This document shows, in pieces, positions 13,817 to 15,311 of a stretch of DNA of 15,311 nt; positions within the stretch are counted from its first letter, which is position 1, and the number at the start of each line of letters is the position of its first letter. A program made the translations under genes and the position numbers. The DNA is taken from NCBI GenBank assembly GCA_035575515.1, contig DATLXU010000078.1, positions 1 through 15,311 on the forward strand. Direction: 5' to 3'. The notes under the pieces were generated by a model. The model did not search any database. It had not been told where the DNA came from and was given only the letters and a program-made list of their open reading frames with translations. This DNA is from DATLXU01 sp035575515 (GTDB taxonomy: Bacteria > Acidobacteriota > Blastocatellia > UBA7656).

Positions 13817-14092
13817 ATGACGATAGCGCGGCGATTCATAGTCAGAGGCTTGGTGCAGGGCGTGGGCTTTCGTTACTTTGCCATTCGCGCTGCCCGCGCG
13901 CTCGGCGTCACAGGCACCGTGCGCAACCTCGCGGACGGCACGGTTGAAGCGATTGCCGAAGGCTCGCCGGATGCGATTGCTCGTTTTCGCGCGGAGCTTG
14001 AGCGCGGCCCTTCGCACGGCCACGTTACTGCGGTTGATGAAGCCGAGTTGAAGCCGACGGGCCGCTATAACGGATTTGATGTTGTATTTTAG
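13817..14092 (+). CDS. acyP: Acylphosphatase
   Basis: This small cytoplasmic enzyme hydrolyses acyl phosphates. The 91-residue length is normal. It has the family signature FIVRGLVQGVGFRYFAIRAA with catalytic Arg19, and GTVRNLADGTVEAIAEG with catalytic Asn37. The end NGFDVVF is near the usual C-terminal sheet strand. ATG 13817 is preferred over TTG 13811; there is no clear ribosome site. It is a free-standing enzyme, distinct from the acylphosphatase domain left from hypF 3 kb upstream. It is followed by an inverted repeat and apt on the same strand. Confidence 0.93.
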   Translation: MTIARRFIVRGLVQGVGFRYFAIRAARALGVTGTVRNLADGTVEAIAEGSPDAIARFRAELERGPSHGHVTAVDEAELKPTGRYNGFDVVF

Positions 14093-14095
14093 TTC

Positions 14096-14153
14096 TTTGT
14101 CATTTGTAAAGGATGTTGTAAATCGCGAAAGCAGCAAAGGACAAAATGACAAG
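14096..14153. repeat. Inverted repeat of the GACAAA type between acyP and apt
   Basis: TTTGTCATTTGT (14096-14107) pairs with ACAAAATGACAA (14141-14152), with one inserted A. The right side is built of CAAAGGA, CAAAATGA and CAAGGGA words about seven bases long. It begins four bases after the acyP stop and ends just before the apt ribosome site. Confidence 0.55.
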
Positions 14154-14176
14154 GGACAAACTCAGGAGACATGCTT

Positions 14177-14698
14177 GTGGACAATTTGAAGAAGATGATA
14201 AGAACCGTTCCCGACTTTCCGAAGCCGGGCATCAAGTTCTATGACATAACGACGCTGCTTAAGGACGCCTACGGGCTGCGCACGACGATTGACCGGCTCG
14301 TCGAGTTGATTGACGACCCGAACGTTGACACCGTGATAGGGATCGAAGCGCGCGGCTTCATCTTCGCGCCTGCGCTTGCTTACCGCTTGAAGGCGGGATT
14401 TGTTCCCGTGCGCAAGCCGCGCAAGCTGCCTGCCGCGACTGAATCAATCTCCTATTCGCTCGAATATGGAACCGACACGCTTGAGATTCACAAAGACGCA
14501 ATCGGCAACGGCAACCGCGTAATCATCGCAGACGATCTGCTGGCGACGGGCGGAACGGCAAAGGCCGTGTGCGAGCTTGTTGAAAAACTCGGCGGCACGG
14601 TTGCGGGTCTTGCGTTTGTGATTGAGTTGAATTTCCTCAAAGGGCGCGAGCGATTCAGCGGCTACAAAGTCGCATCCTTGCTTCAGTATGATGAGTAG
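14177..14698 (+). CDS. apt: Adenine phosphoribosyltransferase
   Basis: Apt salvages adenine with PRPP to AMP in the cytoplasm. The 173-residue protein has the family start DNLKKMIRTVPDFPKPGIKFYD, then GIEARGFIFAPALA, the flexible-loop segment VRKPRKLPA...YSLEYG, and the PRPP-binding motif VIIADDLLATGGTA (115-128). Two starts compete. ATG 14171 has only two bases between it and AGGAG, while GTG 14177 has eight and matches the usual N-terminus, so GTG is chosen. With purL in the same window, both new synthesis and salvage of purines are represented, though the two are not one operon. Confidence 0.96.
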   Translation: MDNLKKMIRTVPDFPKPGIKFYDITTLLKDAYGLRTTIDRLVELIDDPNVDTVIGIEARGFIFAPALAYRLKAGFVPVRKPRKLPAATESISYSLEYGTDTLEIHKDAIGNGNRVIIADDLLATGGTAKAVCELVEKLGGTVAGLAFVIELNFLKGRERFSGYKVASLLQYDE

Positions 14699-14756
14699 TC
14701 GCAAAGCCGAACATCTGGACAGCAAAAAACATTGTTTGTTACTCTAAAAATAACGT

Positions 14757-14833
14757 GCTCCCGTAGCTCAGGTGCATAGAGCGATCGCCTCCTAAGCGAT
14801 AGGCCGCTGGTTGGAGTCCAGCCGGGAGCACCA
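14757..14833 (+). tRNA. tRNA-Arg (anticodon CCT), unusual elbow pair
   Basis: A complete cloverleaf with encoded CCA. The acceptor stem is GCTCCCG with CGGGAGC, the D arm GCTC-AGGTGCATA-GAGC, and the anticodon arm ATCGC-CTCCTAA-GCGAT, giving CCT for AGG codons. The T arm is GCTGG-TTGGAGT-CCAGC, followed by discriminator A and CCA. All stems are perfect. Two bases are unusual: position 19 is C (14775) where G is nearly universal, and position 56 is G (14813) where C is nearly universal. They would still pair with each other. No clear terminator follows. Confidence 0.95.
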
Positions 14834-14890
14834 TTAAAAATTAATCCCGTCCCTTTGCTGAATCAGGAAAGGATTACTTAACCGCTGCCG

Positions 14891-15311
14891 CTAACGCTTC
14901 TTCGCCTCTTCGGGCAGGCTGTAGATCACCTTGCCGCTCTCATCCAGAAAGTTCAGCCTGGCCGCGCCCGCTTCATCTACCGTGAGGCTGATGCGCGTCC
15001 TGCCTTTTGAATCCGCGAGCATAATCGCAGCAGATTTATCTGCGCCCTTTCCTACAAAGACCCGCTGCGCGCCCATCTCGCCGCGCGCGGCTGCATCCTG
15101 CAATCTCTTCATGGCTTCGGTCTTTTCCGGCCCGTCTTTCATTTTGCGAATGGCCTCAAGCTGCTCGGCCACTTCCCAGATCGGCTTGTCGGGGCGGTCC
15201 CACACTCTTAGCCCCGCTGTGCGCCGGTTATCATTTTCGCTGTAGATTATGCCTACGGTCTGATCCTGATTTAATTGATCGAAAAGCAGCGCGCCACCGG
15301 CTGAGCGATTG
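14891..15311 (-). CDS. Protein of unknown function, N-terminus beyond the window
   Basis: The open frame continues to the right edge without a stop, so 139 C-terminal residues are seen. A GTG at 15205 is in frame but is unlikely to be the start, because similar sequence continues before it (ALLFDQLNQDQTVGIIYSEND). The visible part holds a helical stretch (WEVAEQLEAIRKMKDGPEKTEAMKRLQDA). A beta-rich end follows, with a repeated pattern of short strands and turns: RVFVGKGADKSAAIMLADSKG, then RISLTVDEAGAARLNFLDESGKVIYSLP. This resembles strand repeats common in proteins described only as hypothetical. The stop is TAG, then 57 bases to the tRNA end. Function not recognised. Confidence 0.7.
   Translation of the reverse strand, partial: NRSAGGALLFDQLNQDQTVGIIYSENDNRRTAGLRVWDRPDKPIWEVAEQLEAIRKMKDGPEKTEAMKRLQDAAARGEMGAQRVFVGKGADKSAAIMLADSKGRTRISLTVDEAGAARLNFLDESGKVIYSLPEEAKKR

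Noticed and set aside
14834..14890. Terminator downstream of tRNA-Arg
   Set aside because: Only a weak interrupted pairing (AATCC...GGATT with CTTT/AAAG) is visible and no T run follows.

Overview
The window looks like a GC-rich (roughly 55-60 %) bacterial chromosome. The mix of genes suggests an Acidobacteriota-type genome, perhaps Blastocatellia: an exported TPR protein, a small conserved exported protein of a type I associate with that phylum, an F420-type PPOX protein, and word-like intergenic hairpins. This placement is an inference from gene content only. No stretch longer than about 240 bases lacks a feature.

Left part (1-5800). The edge carries what looks like the last 47 codons of an IS4-type transposase. 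It is followed by an exported TPR protein (minus), a divergent exported protein of unknown function (plus) and recO (minus). A hairpin-rich spacer then leads to a scar where the 5' end of a Cys/Met-metabolism PLP enzyme is joined to the 3' part of a DSP/DUF442-type phosphatase. After a clear terminator comes larE, the sulfur transferase for the nickel-pincer cofactor, without larB or larC nearby. A small coiled-coil gene with an internal amber codon follows.

Middle (5800-10520). A crotonase-family enzyme and a zinc-ribbon membrane protein lie on the minus strand. On the plus strand are purL (FGAM synthase), a PPOX/F420-type protein, and tRNA-Pro(CGG) with a good promoter and terminator.

Right part (10600-15311). 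This holds the remains of a [NiFe]-hydrogenase maturation operon: hypF fragment, phosphoheptose-isomerase-like gene, hypD and hypE. hypF is cut after its acylphosphatase domain. The isomerase gene lacks its N-terminus and has a +1 frameshift in a run of six T. hypD appears to have lost about 52 bp encoding the GPGCPVC motif. hypE is intact down to its C-terminal cysteine. Then come an acylphosphatase, apt, tRNA-Arg(CCT) with an apparent swap of the G19-C56 elbow pair, and a partial exported-type protein running off the right edge.

The most interesting points are: (i) several independent lesions concentrated in two loci among otherwise intact genes, meaning either real decay or an assembly problem; (ii) the compensatory C19-G56 pair in tRNA-Arg; (iii) a set of intergenic inverted repeats, each built from its own degenerate 7-9-base word.
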